Origin: Alteromonas_F sp964429915
GTDB lineage: Bacteria > Pseudomonadota > Gammaproteobacteria > Enterobacterales > Alteromonadaceae
Assembly: GCA_964429915.1 (NCBI GenBank)
Contig: CAYSDZ010000054.1
Coordinates: 1 to 16,596, forward strand
Reading direction: 5' to 3'
DNA length: 16,596 nucleotides
Positions 15,682 to 16,596 of this stretch are shown here, one piece after another (the first letter of the stretch is position 1; each line of letters begins with the position of its first letter). The position numbers and the translations under genes are program-made. The notes under the pieces were generated by a model that was given only the letters and a program-made list of their open reading frames with translations, searched no databases and was not told the origin of the DNA.

Positions 15682-16394
15682 TCAGGCGTGCTGTAATTGT
15701 TGCCATATGTTGGTATTGACACCTTTAAGCAGCAACCACAAAGCAAAACTTGACTCACCGATGAAACTGATAATAAGAATTGGGAAGACAGAACCTGATA
15801 ATGATGGGAAGACCAAAAGGGTAAAGCTGTTTAATAGATAGCTCATACCAGCCAGTATCATCAAGACACCAATGAATCTTGGGAAATACTTGGATTGGTA
15901 TATGAGCGTACCGTAGCAGACAGTGGCAAAGCCAAAAAAGATTAAACCTATCCCAAATCCATAGTCGTGTAAATCGGTAAGGGTAAGTACCAAACTATGA
16001 ATCTGTTGTTTTGAAAAAGAAGATGCGATCGAGCTGCTGTTCAAAACAAGTAATGGTGTGAGCATGACTAGCTTGTTTGCGACCAAAACGGCTGTTTGAA
16101 TTACGTTAAATGAAACAGCAACACTGCTAACAGCTTGTTGACGGGACTTAGCAAGAAATAAGGGATAATCATGAGTGGAACATCCAGCACCTGCATAAAG
16201 ATATCACCTGCTATTCCAAGCCGCCAAATAAATTCCCCTTCAATAATATTCGCTGATGTTAGCGCGGCGTCACTAAAATTGACCATGTCGTTTCTGACGG
16301 TTATTTGACCGAAAATCCCCAATGCAATGATTAGGAGATAAATGACACCTGCAAAAAGAGAATATGTATTTGGGGCTTTCTTAAGAGATGTTAT
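15682..16394 (-). pseudogene. Broken DUF4386-type membrane protein gene
   Basis: Two frames together encode one DUF4386-like integral membrane protein of about 237 residues. The upstream frame (16394-16101) reads TSLKKAPNTY, a membrane segment SLFAGVIYLLIIALGIFG, then FIWRLGIAGDIFMQVLDVPL and PYFLLSPVNK, and stops at 16101-16103. The downstream frame continues NVIQTAVLVANKL, then DLHDYGFGIGLIFFGFATV, FPRFIGVLMILAGMSYLLNS and LIISFIGESSFALWLLLKGV. A one-base loss between 16099 and 16133 explains the switch: 35 nt separate PVNK from QTAV, where 36 are expected. The start is also abnormal. AAGGA (16407-16403) stands 8 nt before ATA (16394-16392), there is no ATG/GTG/TTG at that site, and an in-frame stop lies two codons upstream. 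The DUF4386 family's function is unknown. Residual translation from an internal TTG (16322) would give only fragments. A sequencing error could explain one lesion but hardly both. Confidence 0.8.
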
Positions 16395-16402
16395 AGATTA
16401 GT

Positions 16403-16407
16403 TCCTT
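16403..16407 (-). promoter_or_regulatory. Shine-Dalgarno of the broken DUF4386 gene
   Basis: AAGGA on the minus strand sits 8 nt before an ATA codon that starts the family's N-terminal sequence. The preserved ribosome binding site marks the original start and suggests an ATG-to-ATA change. Confidence 0.65.
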
Positions 16408-16415
16408 AAAATATA

Positions 16416-16596
16416 TCAATCCACATTAGTTTCTGATGACGTTGTACTGTTACTGCTTTTAAAATATTGCGTAATCATGTATTTGAAAGGAAGCACTAAA
16501 GGGACTAATACAAGGCCAATTACACAAGCAAATAGAGTTTCAGAAGCATAGGTGTCTAATCCATCCACAATTGCCATTGGAAGAGCAAAACCAACC
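16416..16596 (-). CDS. C-terminal end of an unrecognised membrane protein (partial)
   Basis: An open frame enters from the right edge (first full codon at 16595-16593) and gives 59 residues, ending with TGA at 16416-16418. It begins VGFALPMAIVDGLDTYAS, continues with a hydrophobic segment TLFACVIGLVLVPLVLPF likely to span the membrane, and ends in a polar, serine/threonine-rich tail. I do not recognise the family. Its stop is 21 bp before the ATA start of the broken DUF4386 gene, whose ribosome binding site lies in that gap, so the two were probably one transcript. Being only a tail, it could itself be intact or decayed. Confidence 0.5.
   Translation of the reverse strand, partial: VGFALPMAIVDGLDTYASETLFACVIGLVLVPLVLPFKYMITQYFKSSNSTTSSETNVD

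Noticed and set aside
15682..16086. Separate 134-residue TTG-start membrane protein
   Set aside because: It is the C-terminal half of the DUF4386 gene in the shifted frame; the apparent TTG start falls inside the conserved QTAVLVANK segment.
16101..16322. Separate 73-residue TTG-start protein
   Set aside because: The frame continues upstream through the family's first membrane segment to the ATA at 16392-16394, so the TTG is internal.

Overview
The window looks like a chromosomal core region from a marine gammaproteobacterium, most likely an Alteromonadales/Alteromonadaceae member. This rests on moderate-to-low GC, gammaproteobacterial protein sequences throughout, and gene order. No species can be named from the sequence alone. 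The order [rRNA operon promoters]–yrdA–aroE–(hemF)–tsaC–yrdD–smg–dprA–lysM–def–fmt–rsmB–trkA resembles the E. coli rrnD neighbourhood and the near-origin block of Pseudomonas and Shewanella.

Left edge (1-268): two tandem sigma70 promoters on the minus strand, each with a 16-bp spacer, a GC-rich discriminator and an AT-rich UP element. They read leftward out of the window and are spaced like rRNA P1/P2, so a 16S rRNA gene very probably starts just outside. yrdA (gamma-carbonic-anhydrase-like) diverges from them.

768-6466 (minus strand): a tight block reading LysM protein, dprA, smg, yrdD, tsaC, hemF, aroE. Gaps are 39 bp or less, or the genes overlap, except for 77 bp before aroE. It joins competence/DNA processing, tRNA t6A modification, haem synthesis and the shikimate pathway. 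A perfect 11-bp inverted repeat overlaps the dprA start codon.

6588-10713 (plus strand): def, fmt, rsmB, trkA, i.e. formyl-Met removal and addition, 16S rRNA m5C967 methylation and the K+ uptake regulator. fmt starts with TTG. trkH, the K+ channel subunit, converges on trkA with only 19 bp between them.

12185-12669: a 485-bp AT-rich divergent intergenic region between trkH and polA. It holds a perfect DnaA box preceded by two near-boxes in the same orientation at 11-12 bp steps, a tandem AT-rich 18/19-mer and a 9-bp inverted repeat. polA follows and encodes a full-length DNA polymerase I with both exonuclease domains.

Right edge (15421-16596): an apparently decayed accessory area. A DUF4386-type membrane-protein gene carries two independent lesions: its start codon reads ATA behind a good Shine-Dalgarno, and it has a one-base frameshift. 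The 3' end of an unrecognised membrane protein gene lies upstream of it. I found no mobile element, CRISPR array, tRNA or obviously new multi-gene system. The most interesting signals are regulatory (rrn promoters, DnaA array, dprA hairpin) plus the doubly broken gene.
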